A stretch of 64,000 nucleotides of DNA from Mesorhizobium_L sp035547755 (GTDB lineage: Bacteria; Pseudomonadota; Alphaproteobacteria; Rhizobiales; Rhizobiaceae): NCBI GenBank assembly GCA_035547755.1, contig DASZUG010000017.1:11190-75189 (forward strand), read 5' to 3'. Below are positions 52,073-61,067 of this stretch, one piece after another; within the stretch, counting starts at the first letter, position 1; every line of letters begins with the position of its first letter. The notes below the pieces were generated by a model. It saw nothing but the letters and a program-made list of their open reading frames with translations. It did no database searches and was not told the DNA's origin. A program made the translations under genes and the position numbers.

Positions 52073-54181
52073 ATGAACCCGCGCGCCAAGATCGATATCG
52101 GCCATTCCGCCTGCCCGCATGATTGCCCTTCCACCTGCGCGCTGGAGGTCGAACTTCTCGGCGGCAATCGGATCGGTCGCATCCATGGCGCACGAACGAA
52201 CAGCTACACCGCCGGCGTGGTCTGCGCCAAGGTCGCCCGCTATGCCGACCGGCTGCATCATCCCGACCGTCTGCTGAAGCCGCTGATCCGTTCCGGCGCA
52301 AAGGGCGAGGGCGCCTGGAAAGAGGCAAGCTGGGAAGCCGCGCTCGATCTCGTCGCCGAAAAGTTCGTCGCAGCGGAGGAAAAATACGGCTCCGAGACGG
52401 TCTGGCCCTATTTCTATGCCGGCACGATGGGGCTGGTGCAGCGTGACGGCATCGAGCGGCTGCGGCATGCCAAGAAATATTCCGGCTTCTTCGGGTCAAT
52501 CTGCACCAATCTCGCCTGGACCGGCTGGATGATGGGCACGGGCAAGCTCGCCGGCCCCGACCCGCGCGAGATGGCGAAATCCGATTGCGTGGTGATCTGG
52601 GGCACCAATGCGGTGGTCACGCAGGTCAATGTCATGACCCACGCCATCCGGGCGCGCAAGGAGCGCGGCGCCAGCATCGTCGTCGTGGATATCTATGAAA
52701 ACGCGACGATGAAGCAGGCAGATATGGGCCTCGTGGTCAAGCCCGGCACGGATGCCGCGCTCGCCTGCGCGGTGATGCACGTGCTCTTTCGCGAAGGCAT
52801 GGCGGATCGGACTTATCTGGAAAAATACACCGACGACCCAAAGGGATTGGAAGCGCATCTGAAGACGCGGACGCCGGAATGGGCGTCCGCCATTACCGGA
52901 CTTACGGTGGCCGAGATCGAGGCTTTTGCTCGTCTCGTCGGCACGACCAAGCGGACCTATTTCCGTCTCGGCTATGGCTTTTCGCGCCAGCGCAACGGCT
53001 CGGTCGCGATGCACGCGGCCTCCTGCATCGCCGCCGTCACCGGCGCCTGGCAATATGAGGGGGGCGGCGCCTTCCACTCCAATTCCGGCATCCTCAAATT
53101 GAACACCGAATTGGTTGAAGGCACGCGGCTCCGCGACCCGAATATCCGCTATCTCGACCATTCGCGCATCGGCCCGGTGCTGGTGGGCAGGCCGGATGCG
53201 CTTTATGGCGGGCCGCCGGTCACGGCGATGCTGATCCAGAACACCAACCCGGCCAATGTCGCGCCGGAGCAGAGGTTGGTGAAACAGGGTTTCCTGCGCG
53301 ACGACCTCTTCACCTGCGTGCATGAGCAGTTCATGACCGACACAGCGAAGCTCGCCGATGTCGTTCTGCCGGCAACCATGTTCCTCGAACATGACGACAT
53401 CTACAAGGGTGGCGGCAACCAGCACATCACGCTCGGACCGAAGCTGGTCGAGCCGCCGGAAGGGCCGAGAACAAACCATTTCGTCGTCGAGGAACTGGCA
53501 AAGCGCCTCGGCGTGGCGCACCTGCCGGGCTTCGGCATGACCGAGCGCCAACACATCGATGTCATGCTTTCCAAAAAGGGGCTCGGTACGTTCGATACAT
53601 TTCGCGAGGAGAAGTGGAGCGATCAGCAGCCGCCTTTCGAGGAGGCGCATTATCTGAACGGCTTCGGCCATGCCGACAAGAAGTTCCACTTCAAGCCGAA
53701 TTGGACCGGTCAGGCCGCGCCGAACAGGCCACCGCGCTCCATGGGCATTTTCGGTCCCTACGAGCGGCTGCCGGAATTCCCCGACCACGTCGATCTGATC
53801 GAAGTGGCGGACGAGGCGCATCCGTTCCGGCTCGCCACGTCGCCCGCGCGCAATTTCCTGAATTCGAGCTTTACCGAGACGCCGGTGTCGAAGGCGAAAG
53901 AGATCAGGCCGCAATTGCTGATCCATCCTGACGATGCGTCGATGCTCGGCATAGAGGAAGGCGGTCGCGTCGAGATCGGCAACACGCGAGGCGACGTGGT
54001 GTTGCATGCGGCGCTTTTCGATGGGGTGCGACGAGGCGTGGTGATCGCGGAAGGCATCTGGCCGAACAGCGCGCATGAGCGCGGCGAGGGCATCAACGTG
54101 CTTACCGGCTCCGACGCGCCCGCGCCCTATGGCGGCGCGCCGGTCCACGACAATAAGGTCTGGGTGCGCGCGGCGGTATAG
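52073..54181 (+). CDS. Molybdopterin oxidoreductase, cytoplasmic (DMSO reductase superfamily)
   Basis: Bis-pterin molybdenum enzyme of 702 residues. N-terminal cysteines HSACPHDCPSTCALE (Cys14, 18, 22) and VVCAKV (Cys51) form a [4Fe-4S] site. Central and C-terminal molybdopterin domains follow: IWGTNAVVTQVNVM, QNTNPANVAPEQRLV and the late dinucleotide-binding domain HPDDASMLGIEEGGRVEI. No Tat signal (start MNPRAKIDIGH), so it is cytoplasmic. The substrate is not evident; related proteins are annotated as formate dehydrogenase-like or BisC-like. No electron-transfer partner gene is adjacent. Confidence 0.88.
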   Translation: MNPRAKIDIGHSACPHDCPSTCALEVELLGGNRIGRIHGARTNSYTAGVVCAKVARYADRLHHPDRLLKPLIRSGAKGEGAWKEASWEAALDLVAEKFVAAEEKYGSETVWPYFYAGTMGLVQRDGIERLRHAKKYSGFFGSICTNLAWTGWMMGTGKLAGPDPREMAKSDCVVIWGTNAVVTQVNVMTHAIRARKERGASIVVVDIYENATMKQADMGLVVKPGTDAALACAVMHVLFREGMADRTYLEKYTDDPKGLEAHLKTRTPEWASAITGLTVAEIEAFARLVGTTKRTYFRLGYGFSRQRNGSVAMHAASCIAAVTGAWQYEGGGAFHSNSGILKLNTELVEGTRLRDPNIRYLDHSRIGPVLVGRPDALYGGPPVTAMLIQNTNPANVAPEQRLVKQGFLRDDLFTCVHEQFMTDTAKLADVVLPATMFLEHDDIYKGGGNQHITLGPKLVEPPEGPRTNHFVVEELAKRLGVAHLPGFGMTERQHIDVMLSKKGLGTFDTFREEKWSDQQPPFEEAHYLNGFGHADKKFHFKPNWTGQAAPNRPPRSMGIFGPYERLPEFPDHVDLIEVADEAHPFRLATSPARNFLNSSFTETPVSKAKEIRPQLLIHPDDASMLGIEEGGRVEIGNTRGDVVLHAALFDGVRRGVVIAEGIWPNSAHERGEGINVLTGSDAPAPYGGAPVHDNKVWVRAAV

Positions 54182-54215
54182 TGCTGGCAATGGTTTTCCA
54201 TACCCGCGTGTTTTT

Positions 54216-54388
54216 GGTGCGTCCTTCGAGGCTCGCTTCGCTCGCGCCTCAGGATGAGGATCGCCGGTGCTGACCTCCCTATCTTGAGATACCTCGCGAA
54301 GCTCGGGAACAAGATTTCGGCGATGCGATAGAGTCAGACTCCCTCATCCTGAGGTGCTCGCCCGAAGGGCGAGCCTCGAAGGACGCAC
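54216..54388. repeat. Dispersed palindromic element, copy 3 (with divergent central segment)
   Basis: Left end GGTGCGTCCTTCGAGGCTCGC ... CTCAGGATGAGG, right end CCTCATCCTGAGG ... GGCGAGCCTCGAAGGACGCAC. Between the halves is a decayed third unit (ATCTTGAGATACCTCGCGAAG). It sits between the convergent molybdopterin oxidoreductase and bacA genes. Confidence 0.88.
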
Positions 54389-54462
54389 GGCAACGGCGCA
54401 CGGCCAAATCGCAGAATGTCTGAGCGCGCGCTTGGAAGAGTGCACCCGGTCGCATGCGCAAG

Positions 54463-55719
54463 TCACCAGGGAGTCTCCAGTGGATCCTCGCGGAAGCGCC
54501 GGTCCAGTTTGGGCAAGGGTTCGTCCCGGATGCAGGCGTCGAGGCCGCGCAGGCGCTTGTAGATCGACATGAGCTCCACGATCGTGGTCCATGAATTGAC
54601 CAGATATTGCAACGATGTGCGCACCTGCTGGAAGGCGTTCAGGATCTGGTTCATCGCGCCCAGCGTGATCTTGCCGGCCACGATGTTCGGCCCGAGCACG
54701 ACATAGGGAAAGATGTTGTCGATCTGGAGATACAGCAGACGTCCGAAGTTGAAATACACGTAGTTAAGATAGAGACGGAAATAGTTGCGGCGGATGTGCG
54801 AAAAGAGTTCCGCCACCGTCGGCGGTTGCGCTCGCTCCTCGCTATCCTCGCCGTGAACGAGTTCCTTGCGGTAAGCCGCCTCGACTCGCTGGTTGCGAAA
54901 CTGCAGGCCGGGCAAGCGGATGCCGACGAGAGCGAGGAAGCCGGTTCCGAAAATCGACCAGACAACAAGGGCGATGACCAGCGCATAGGGCACATGGCCG
55001 ATGAGCGGCAATTCCGTCACATCGGCGGACAGGCGAAGCAGGACGGGCAGGAAAGCGACCAACGTCATCATCGATTCGATGAAATTGATGCCCAGGCTCT
55101 CCATTGTCGTGGAAAAGCGCATCGTATCGTCCTGCACGCGTTGCGAAGCGCCTTCGATGGTGCGGAGTCGATCCCAATGCGCCATGTAATAGTCGTTCAT
55201 AGCCGTGCGCCAGCGGAAGATATAGTGGCTGACGAGGAAGCGCGTCAGCACGCCGACCGCGACACCGATGCCGACGATGCCCGCGAGGCTGATGATCTTC
55301 GTGTAGAACTCGGCCAATGTGACAGGTGTCGACCGCGACAAGGCAGCCTGGATGAGGTTGTAAAATGGCCCGTACCAATTGTTGATCGTGACGCTGGCTT
55401 CGACCTGGATGTAGTTGGTGAAGATGATGAAGGCGGAGCCGAGGATGGACCAGAGCGCCCAGGGATGCGGCGAAATGACGATCCAGAATGCCGCAAAAAT
55501 CCCCGCTGCCACAGCGAAATAGATGTCAAACCAAAGGAATGACCCCGACCAGAAGACCGAGGCGTCGGCAATTGGCCGCGTCCCCGGCGCAAGCGGTGGC
55601 AGGCCGATAACAGCACCGGCGTTCTTGCCGAAGGCATACCAGGCCGCCATGGCGATGGCCGTCCATAAGACGGCGGAGACGAAGAAGAAGCGAGGCCTGG
55701 GAAAGAACGAGACGAACAC
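54463..55719 (-). CDS. bacA: Peptide transporter BacA/SbmA
   Basis: Inner-membrane importer of peptides such as NCR and proline-rich antimicrobial peptides, using proton-motive force; essential for chronic infection in rhizobia and Brucella. GTG 55719 gives protein start FVSFFPRPRFFFVSAVLW, matching BacA N-termini, with GGGGAG six bases upstream; the frame to 55788 adds no family sequence. Features: YIQVEASVTINNWYGPFYNLIQAA, then WRTAMNDYYMAHWDRLRTIEGASQRVQDD, and IYKRLRGLD at the end. 418 residues, about BacA size. Flanked on both sides by palindromic elements. Confidence 0.92.
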   Translation of the reverse strand: MFVSFFPRPRFFFVSAVLWTAIAMAAWYAFGKNAGAVIGLPPLAPGTRPIADASVFWSGSFLWFDIYFAVAAGIFAAFWIVISPHPWALWSILGSAFIIFTNYIQVEASVTINNWYGPFYNLIQAALSRSTPVTLAEFYTKIISLAGIVGIGVAVGVLTRFLVSHYIFRWRTAMNDYYMAHWDRLRTIEGASQRVQDDTMRFSTTMESLGINFIESMMTLVAFLPVLLRLSADVTELPLIGHVPYALVIALVVWSIFGTGFLALVGIRLPGLQFRNQRVEAAYRKELVHGEDSEERAQPPTVAELFSHIRRNYFRLYLNYVYFNFGRLLYLQIDNIFPYVVLGPNIVAGKITLGAMNQILNAFQQVRTSLQYLVNSWTTIVELMSIYKRLRGLDACIRDEPLPKLDRRFREDPLETPW

Positions 55720-55824
55720 GAAATGCTCCCCTTCCGAACAAAGGCGACGGGCGCCATCTGACAGAGGCGCGCGGCTTACGAAGAGCATTTATGCCAGTGG
55801 CTCCCATGTTCGACTCTCCTTTTA

Positions 55825-55932
55825 GGTAGCGTCCTTCGAGGCTCGCCCTTCGGGCTCACGCCTCCGGACGAGGACCTCCTCGGCGGAATCCCTCATCCCG
55901 AGGCGCCCGCGAAATGGGCCTCGAAGATGCAC
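55825..55932. repeat. Dispersed palindromic element, copy 4 (degenerate)
   Basis: Left half GTCCTTCGAGGCTCGC, right half CCTCATCCCGAGGCGC ... GGGCCTCGAAGATGCAC. Substitutions in both units (CCTCCGGACGAGG for CCTCAGGATGAGG) mark it as the oldest of the four. It lies between the start of bacA and the end of sixA, so upstream of bacA. Confidence 0.8.
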
Positions 55933-55975
55933 TGCATCAATGAAGGTCAAATATCAGGGCTTTTGGAACGCGCGG

Positions 55976-56491
55976 TCAGTGGCGATCCTTCGGCCGGACG
56001 AAATCGGTCAGCATTGCATGGTCCCTGCGGAGATCGACCCATTTTCCCCGAACCGTGAACCGCGCGACCGCGGCAGTTGGAAACTTCCTCTGCAACACGG
56101 CGAGCGCGGCTCGGCTGGACCGAGCACCGCTCAACCCCTTTGCCAGTTCCTCGATGCTGGGGTTATGGCCGATCACGAGGACCGTCCTCGCTTCCTCCGG
56201 CAGCCGACGTAGCGTTTCGAGAAGGCGAGAGGCGGAGGCTTCGTAAAGTTCCCGAAGGAACTGGACTTCGGGCCGCGTGCTTAGCCGGGCTTCGAGGATT
56301 GCCCATGTTTCCCGCGTCCGCCGCGAAGGCGAAACCAGAACATGATCGGGAATCCAACCGCGACGAACCAACTCCCCGGTCACGATATTCGCAGCTTCTC
56401 GTCCGCGCGCCGCGAGCGGCCGGTCGATATCCGCAAGGCTTCCGTCGTCCCAACTCGATTTCGCGTGGCGCATGAGCAGAAGCGACTTCAT
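55976..56491 (-). CDS. sixA: SixA-type phosphohistidine phosphatase
   Basis: Histidine phosphatase superfamily. The RHG motif is RHAKS at 8-12 (His9 forms phosphohistidine; the RHAKSSW form is typical of SixA), with the second His in VLVIGHNPSIEELA near 108. 171 residues. In E. coli SixA acts on phosphohistidine proteins such as ArcB and PTS components. Downstream of purN on the same strand with a gap of 15 bases. Confidence 0.87.
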   Translation of the reverse strand: MKSLLLMRHAKSSWDDGSLADIDRPLAARGREAANIVTGELVRRGWIPDHVLVSPSRRTRETWAILEARLSTRPEVQFLRELYEASASRLLETLRRLPEEARTVLVIGHNPSIEELAKGLSGARSSRAALAVLQRKFPTAAVARFTVRGKWVDLRRDHAMLTDFVRPKDRH

Positions 56492-56506
56492 CCCCTACCT
56501 TCCCGA

Positions 56507-57217
56507 TCAAGGGGTGAAGCGGGCGAGGTCCTCGACATTCTGGACGGCGCTCGAAAATTCCGGCGACACTATTGGCCGCGCGTCGCTGCGCTCCGTGCCC
56601 GGCAGGGTAAAGACCGTACCGCCTTCGGTCATTCGTGCTTCGCCCCGACAGACCAGCGCCAGCGCCATCGGATAGAGCCTGTGCTCTACCTTTAGCACGC
56701 GGGCGGACAAGGATGCCTCGTCATCGCTCACCAGCACCGGAACCGCGGCCTGTGCGATGATTGGTCCCGAATCCGTGGCGGCCGTAACGAAGTGGACCGT
56801 ACAGCCATGCACCCTGACGCCAGCCTCCAGGGCGCGGCGATGCGTGTCGAGGCCGGTGAAGCAGGGTAGCAGGGCAGGGTGGATGTTGACGATCCTGCCA
56901 GCCCATCTGCCCACGAATGCGGGTGAGAGGAGCCGCATATAGCCGGCGAGCGCGACGATCCCGGCGTCGAAGCCGTGCAGCGCCTCTTCGAGCGCCGCCT
57001 CATGCGCAACCTTGTTGGGAAAATCCGAACGCGCGAAGATCCGCGTCGGCAACCCGTTCGCTTCGGCGATCTTCAAGCCTTGTGCATCGGACTGGTCAGC
57101 CATCACACCGACGATCTCCGCCGGATAGCTGTCGTCCTTCGCCGCATCGATCAGCGCCGCCATGTTGGAGCCGCGGCCCGAGATGAGCACGACGACGCGT
57201 TTCCGTTCCATCGTCAT
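56507..57217 (-). CDS. purN: Phosphoribosylglycinamide formyltransferase PurN
   Basis: Transfers formyl from 10-formyl-THF to GAR, third step of purine synthesis. N-terminal VVVLISGRGSNMAALI, active site residues Asn111 and His113 (NIHPALLPCF) and Asp149 (ATDSGPII). 236 residues with a slightly longer C-terminus than the E. coli enzyme. ATG 57217 overlaps the purM stop (ATGA), so the pair is coupled. The open frame reaches much further upstream, but that is antiphase to purM. Confidence 0.96.
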   Translation of the reverse strand: MTMERKRVVVLISGRGSNMAALIDAAKDDSYPAEIVGVMADQSDAQGLKIAEANGLPTRIFARSDFPNKVAHEAALEEALHGFDAGIVALAGYMRLLSPAFVGRWAGRIVNIHPALLPCFTGLDTHRRALEAGVRVHGCTVHFVTAATDSGPIIAQAAVPVLVSDDEASLSARVLKVEHRLYPMALALVCRGEARMTEGGTVFTLPGTERSDARPIVSPEFSSAVQNVEDLARFTP

Positions 57218-58278
57218 AGCGCGATCGTCCCCCTGTAGATCACGCCGGCCTGGCGCCGGGGCACGATCCGCCCGATAGGCGTGACCATTTCGCCGGCCTG
57301 CTGGAGCACGGCGGCAACCTGGGCAGCCTGTCCGGCAGCCACCACGGCCATGAAGCCGATGCCGCAATTGAAGGTGCGCATCATCTCCTCCGGATTGACG
57401 CCTCCTGTCCCGGCCAGCCACGAAAAGACGGCCGGCACGTCGATCTGTTCGAGATCGAGCTCTGCGGCATAATCGTGGGGCAGGACACGTGGAACATTGT
57501 CCGGAAAGCCGCCGCCGGTGATGTGGGCGAGCGCCTTTATGCCATGCGTGCCGCGGATGGCGCCGAGGACCGATTTCACGTAGATACGCGTCGGCTGGAG
57601 GAGGGCTTCGGCAAGCGTGCGTCCGGGCGCGAAAGGAGCCTGATCGTCCCAGGAGAGGCCGGAGAGCGCGACGATGCGCCGGACGAGAGAAAAACCGTTG
57701 GAATGCAGTCCCGACGACGCAAGGCCGAGAATGACGTCGCCTTCCACGATGTCGTCGGTCGGCAGCAATTGTCCGCGTTCGACGGCGCCGACGGCGAAGC
57801 CAGCAAGGTCGTAATCCTTTTCCTGATACATGCCCGGCATTTCGGCCGTTTCCCCGCCGATCAGCGCGCAACCGGCCTCCCGGCAGCCCGCGGCGATGCC
57901 CGCGACAATCGCGGTCCCCTGTGCCGGGTCGAGCTTGCCCATCGCGAGATAATCGAGGAAGAAAAGCGGTTCCGCGCCCTGAACGACAAGGTCGTTGACG
58001 CACATGGCGACGAGATCGATGCCGATCGTGTCGTGCCTGCCGGATTCGATCGCCACCTTGAGCTTCGTGCCGACGCCGTCATTCGCCGCGACCAGGAGCG
58101 GATCGTCGAAGCCGGCTGCCTTCAGGTCGAAGACGCCGCCGAACCCGCCGATCTCGGCATCCGCGCCCGTGCGCCGCGTCGCCTTCACCAGTGGCTTGAT
58201 CATTTCCACCATGGCGTTTCCCGCGTCGATATCGACGCCGGCCGCGGCGTAGGTGAGGCCGTTCTTCTTGTCGGTCAT
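57214..58278 (-). CDS. purM: Phosphoribosylaminoimidazole synthetase PurM
   Basis: Converts FGAM to AIR, the fifth step. ATG 58278 (MTDKKNGLTYAAAGVDID) follows GGAGCACCGTC and matches the family start; the open frame reaches 58341. Landmarks: DGVGTKLKVAIESGRHDTIGIDLVAMCVNDL and ALIGGETAEMPGMY. 354 residues. Forms a purM-purN pair as in many bacteria, apart from the main purine block. Confidence 0.96.
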   Translation of the reverse strand: MTDKKNGLTYAAAGVDIDAGNAMVEMIKPLVKATRRTGADAEIGGFGGVFDLKAAGFDDPLLVAANDGVGTKLKVAIESGRHDTIGIDLVAMCVNDLVVQGAEPLFFLDYLAMGKLDPAQGTAIVAGIAAGCREAGCALIGGETAEMPGMYQEKDYDLAGFAVGAVERGQLLPTDDIVEGDVILGLASSGLHSNGFSLVRRIVALSGLSWDDQAPFAPGRTLAEALLQPTRIYVKSVLGAIRGTHGIKALAHITGGGFPDNVPRVLPHDYAAELDLEQIDVPAVFSWLAGTGGVNPEEMMRTFNCGIGFMAVVAAGQAAQVAAVLQQAGEMVTPIGRIVPRRQAGVIYRGTIAL

Positions 58279-58500
58279 GACGGTGCTCCGTCCGCGTCTC
58301 GGGTGGTGGGCGCTCTTCGCATGAAGCGTCAAATGCCGCAACCGTAGCCATTATAGAGGATCGTCAAACACGTGGAAAACAATACCAGCGCCGGCCATGG
58401 CCGAAATGTCCGTGTTCCGCTGGCACTTGAAGCCGATCGGCGCTTTACCCATTTTGACCGCGCAACGCAGCCTTCAGACGGCAGGAGAGGGTCCGGCAAG

Positions 58501-59058
58501 GTGACGATCCCGAACATCATCACCCTGATGCGTTTTTTCCTCGTGCCCGCGGTTGTTTTCGCCATGATGTCCGGCCGCATGGGCTGGGCGTTCGCCGGCT
58601 TTCTCGTTGCCGGCATATCCGATGGCGTGGATGGCTTCATCGCCCGCCATTTCAACCAGCGTTCCAAGCTCGGGGCCTATCTCGACCCGGTAGCAGACAA
58701 GCTTCTGCTGGTCAGCGTCTTCGTCATGCTGGCGGTCCTGGGAGGACTGCCGCTGTGGCTTGTGTTCGTCGCCGTCTCACGCGATGCGCTGATCGTCGGC
58801 GCGGTTCTGATTTCCAACCTGATGGGGCATCCCGTCGAGGTCAGGCCGTTCTTCGTTTCGAAGGCGAATACGGCGGTCCAGATCGTCCTTGCGGCCTGGG
58901 TTCTGGCCGAATTGGCTCTTGGCATGACCTTCGGCCCGGTGCGCTATTGGCTCGTCATCACGTCAGGCATCTTGACCGTTGCTTCCGCTGCCGCGTATCT
59001 CGTAGCCTGGCTCAAGCACATGGCAGGATATGCCGAAGGCGACACCCCAAATCGTTGA
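58501..59058 (+). CDS. CDP-alcohol phosphatidyltransferase family protein
   Basis: Membrane enzyme of the PgsA/cardiolipin synthase CDP-alcohol family. Signature D-G-x2-A-R with the second half: SDGVDGFIARHFNQRSKLGAYLDPVADK. GTG 58501 (protein start TIPNIITLMRFFLVPAVVF) after AGGAGAGGG gives 185 residues and fits the family; the open frame from GTG 58372 would add 43 residues unlike any family N-terminus. The alcohol substrate is not known; it is distinct from pgsA at 44676. Its end overlaps the next gene by 29 bases. Confidence 0.85.
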   Translation: MTIPNIITLMRFFLVPAVVFAMMSGRMGWAFAGFLVAGISDGVDGFIARHFNQRSKLGAYLDPVADKLLLVSVFVMLAVLGGLPLWLVFVAVSRDALIVGAVLISNLMGHPVEVRPFFVSKANTAVQIVLAAWVLAELALGMTFGPVRYWLVITSGILTVASAAAYLVAWLKHMAGYAEGDTPNR

Positions 59059-60208
59059 AGAGCACTACCAGCAGGAGATTCATATCAATCTTCGCCGTCA
59101 GGCTATGTTCTGGATCCTGGCGATCGTCTTTCTCGCGCTGTTTCTGTTTGTCTTCAGCGAGATTCTCCTGCCGTTCATCGCCGGGATGGCGCTCGCCTAT
59201 TTTCTCGACCCTGTCGCCGACAGGCTGCAGAAGGTCGGTCTTTCCCGCTTTTGGGCGACGATCGTCATCCTTTTGGCGTTCGTCATCCTGCTGGCTCTTG
59301 TGCTCGTGCTGGTCGTGCCCGCGCTCTCGAAGCAGTTGGCGGGGCTCGTGGAAGGCATTCCGGGCTATATCAGCGCGCTTCAGGATCTCGTCACCAATTT
59401 CGATTCGAAATGGCTGGAACGGACCCTCGGCGTCAATGCGGCGGATTTGCGCGCCGGCCTGAACTCGTTTCTCGGTCAGGGAACGGGTTTTCTGACGACG
59501 CTTTTCAAATCCATATGGAATTCGGGCCTTGCCATCATCAATCTGGGCAGCCTGTTCGTCGTGACGCCGGTCGTGGCCTTCTACATGCTGCTCGACTGGG
59601 ATCGGATGGTCGCCAAGGTCGATAGCTGGATCCCACGGCAGTATCTCGAAACCGTCCGCAGCATCGCCCGCGAGATGGACCACTCCATCGCCGGCTTCGT
59701 GCGCGGGCAGGGCACGCTTTGCCTGATCCTCGGCATCTACTACGCGACGGGATTGACGATCGTGGGGTTGAATTTCGGCCTGCTGATCGGATTGCTCGCT
59801 GGCCTCATCAGCTTCATACCCTATGTCGGGTCGCTGACGGGACTGTTCCTGGCGGTTACGGTGGCGCTCGTCCAGTTTTCGCCGCATTGGCTGTGGATCG
59901 GCGCCGTGCTGGTGGTTTTCTTCACCGGCCAGTTCATCGAGGGCAACATTCTGCAGCCGAAGCTTGTCGGTTCGAGCGTCGGTCTTCACCCGGTATGGTT
60001 GATGTTCGCCCTGCTTGCCTTCGGTACCCTTTTCGGCTTTGTCGGCCTGTTGATCGCGGTTCCGGCTTCGGCCGCGATCGGTGTGCTTGTGCGCTTCGGC
60101 CTCTCACGCTATCTCGATTCGCCGCTTTATCGGGGGCCGGAAGAGGGCGTTGAGACGGTTGCGCCGAAACCCGCCGGCGCGCGCCGCAGGCGGGTCAGGA
60201 AGGATTGA
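59030..60208 (+). CDS. AI-2E family transporter (PerM/YdiK-like)
   Basis: Polytopic membrane protein with eight or so helices; the family's conserved blocks are ILLPFIAGMALAYFLDPVADRL (about 46-67), FVVTPVVAFYMLLDWDRM, and QFIEGNILQPKLVGSSVGLHPVWL near 305-328. 392 residues. Transport of AI-2 itself is shown for only some members; many are sodium/proton antiporters or unknown. Operon with the CDP-alcohol transferase and HdaA. Confidence 0.9.
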   Translation: MPKATPQIVEEHYQQEIHINLRRQAMFWILAIVFLALFLFVFSEILLPFIAGMALAYFLDPVADRLQKVGLSRFWATIVILLAFVILLALVLVLVVPALSKQLAGLVEGIPGYISALQDLVTNFDSKWLERTLGVNAADLRAGLNSFLGQGTGFLTTLFKSIWNSGLAIINLGSLFVVTPVVAFYMLLDWDRMVAKVDSWIPRQYLETVRSIAREMDHSIAGFVRGQGTLCLILGIYYATGLTIVGLNFGLLIGLLAGLISFIPYVGSLTGLFLAVTVALVQFSPHWLWIGAVLVVFFTGQFIEGNILQPKLVGSSVGLHPVWLMFALLAFGTLFGFVGLLIAVPASAAIGVLVRFGLSRYLDSPLYRGPEEGVETVAPKPAGARRRRVRKD

Positions 60209-60213
60209 GGTCC

Positions 60214-60876
60214 ATGTCCTCGCAGCCGAGGCAATTGCCGCTCGATCTCCGTCACGTCGCGCAATTTTCCCGCGATGATATCGTCGTGACATCTTCGAAT
60301 GCCGATGCGATGACACTGATCGACCGATGGCCGGACTGGCCTTCGCAGGTCGTGGTGCTCGCCGGCCCGCCGGGCTGCGGAAAATCCCATCTCGCTTCCA
60401 TCTGGCGCGACGAGGCTGGGGCGGACATGATTGATGTGGCCCGTCTCAGTGGTCACATGAAGATGCCCGAATGTTCGGTCTTGATTGATGGCATTGGCGA
60501 AAAACCCTTCGACCAGAACGGACTTTTCCATCTTATCAACGCCATTCGCGCCAGGGGCGACCATCTCCTGCTGACGACCCGCCGGTTTTCCGCCGCGTGG
60601 GGGGTGACGTTGCCGGACCTTGCCTCGCGGCTGAAGGCGGCGACGACGGTCGAAATTCATGAGCCTGACGACGCCTTGCTGACCGCCGTCATTGCAAAGC
60701 TTTTCGCCGACAGGCAGATCGAGGTCGATTTCTCCGTCGTTCGCTATCTCGTGCGCCGCATGGAGCGCTCACTTTCGACGGCCATCACGCTTGTCGAGCG
60801 CCTGGACCGGGCGGCGCTTGAGGGAAAGACGCGTATTTCCCGTACCCTTGCCGCCCAGGTGCTGGAAACTTCGTGA
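60214..60876 (+). CDS. hdaA: Regulatory inactivator of DnaA, HdaA/Hda-like AAA+ protein
   Basis: With the beta clamp it promotes DnaA-ATP hydrolysis and prevents over-initiation. The N-terminal QLPLDLRH is the expected clamp-binding motif (QxPLDL-type), followed by a Walker A loop VLAGPPGCGKSHLAS; the AAA+ fold lacks DnaA's DNA-binding domain. 220 residues. ATG 60214 is preferred to TTG 60205, which overlaps the preceding stop. The usual downstream neighbour ppk is absent; tRNA-Pro follows instead. Confidence 0.9.
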   Translation: MSSQPRQLPLDLRHVAQFSRDDIVVTSSNADAMTLIDRWPDWPSQVVVLAGPPGCGKSHLASIWRDEAGADMIDVARLSGHMKMPECSVLIDGIGEKPFDQNGLFHLINAIRARGDHLLLTTRRFSAAWGVTLPDLASRLKAATTVEIHEPDDALLTAVIAKLFADRQIEVDFSVVRYLVRRMERSLSTAITLVERLDRAALEGKTRISRTLAAQVLETS

Positions 60877-60990
60877 CGGAGCCAGGTTGGAAGTTCGTAG
60901 ACACTTCGCCCGTTTTTGATTTCGCGGCCGGAAATCTGCGCTTGCCTTTTGGAAGCGGAATATCTAGGCAAATCTCTCGGCAAGCGGGTC

Positions 60991-61067
60991 CGGAGTGTAG
61001 CGCAGTCTGGTAGCGCATCTGCTTTGGGAGCAGAGGGTCGCAGGTTCGAATCCTGCCACTCCGACCA
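60991..61067 (+). tRNA. tRNA-Pro (anticodon TGG)
   Basis: 77 bases including the encoded CCA. The acceptor arms CGGAGTG / CACTCCG pair fully; the anticodon stem-loop TCTGC-TTTGGGA-GCAGA has anticodon TGG; the T arm is CGCAGGTTCGAATCCTGC with a normal GGTTCGAATCC. It begins 114 bases after hdaA and could be an integration site because a mobile-element-like repeat starts 15 bases downstream. Confidence 0.97.

Noticed and set aside
57218..58003. N-terminal extension of purN
   Set aside because: It lies in another frame of purM; the family start MTMERKRVVV at 57217 overlaps the purM stop.
60991..61067. Attachment-site duplication of the tRNA-Pro 3' end
   Set aside because: I found no second copy of the tRNA 3' end before the window ends; downstream sequence would be needed.
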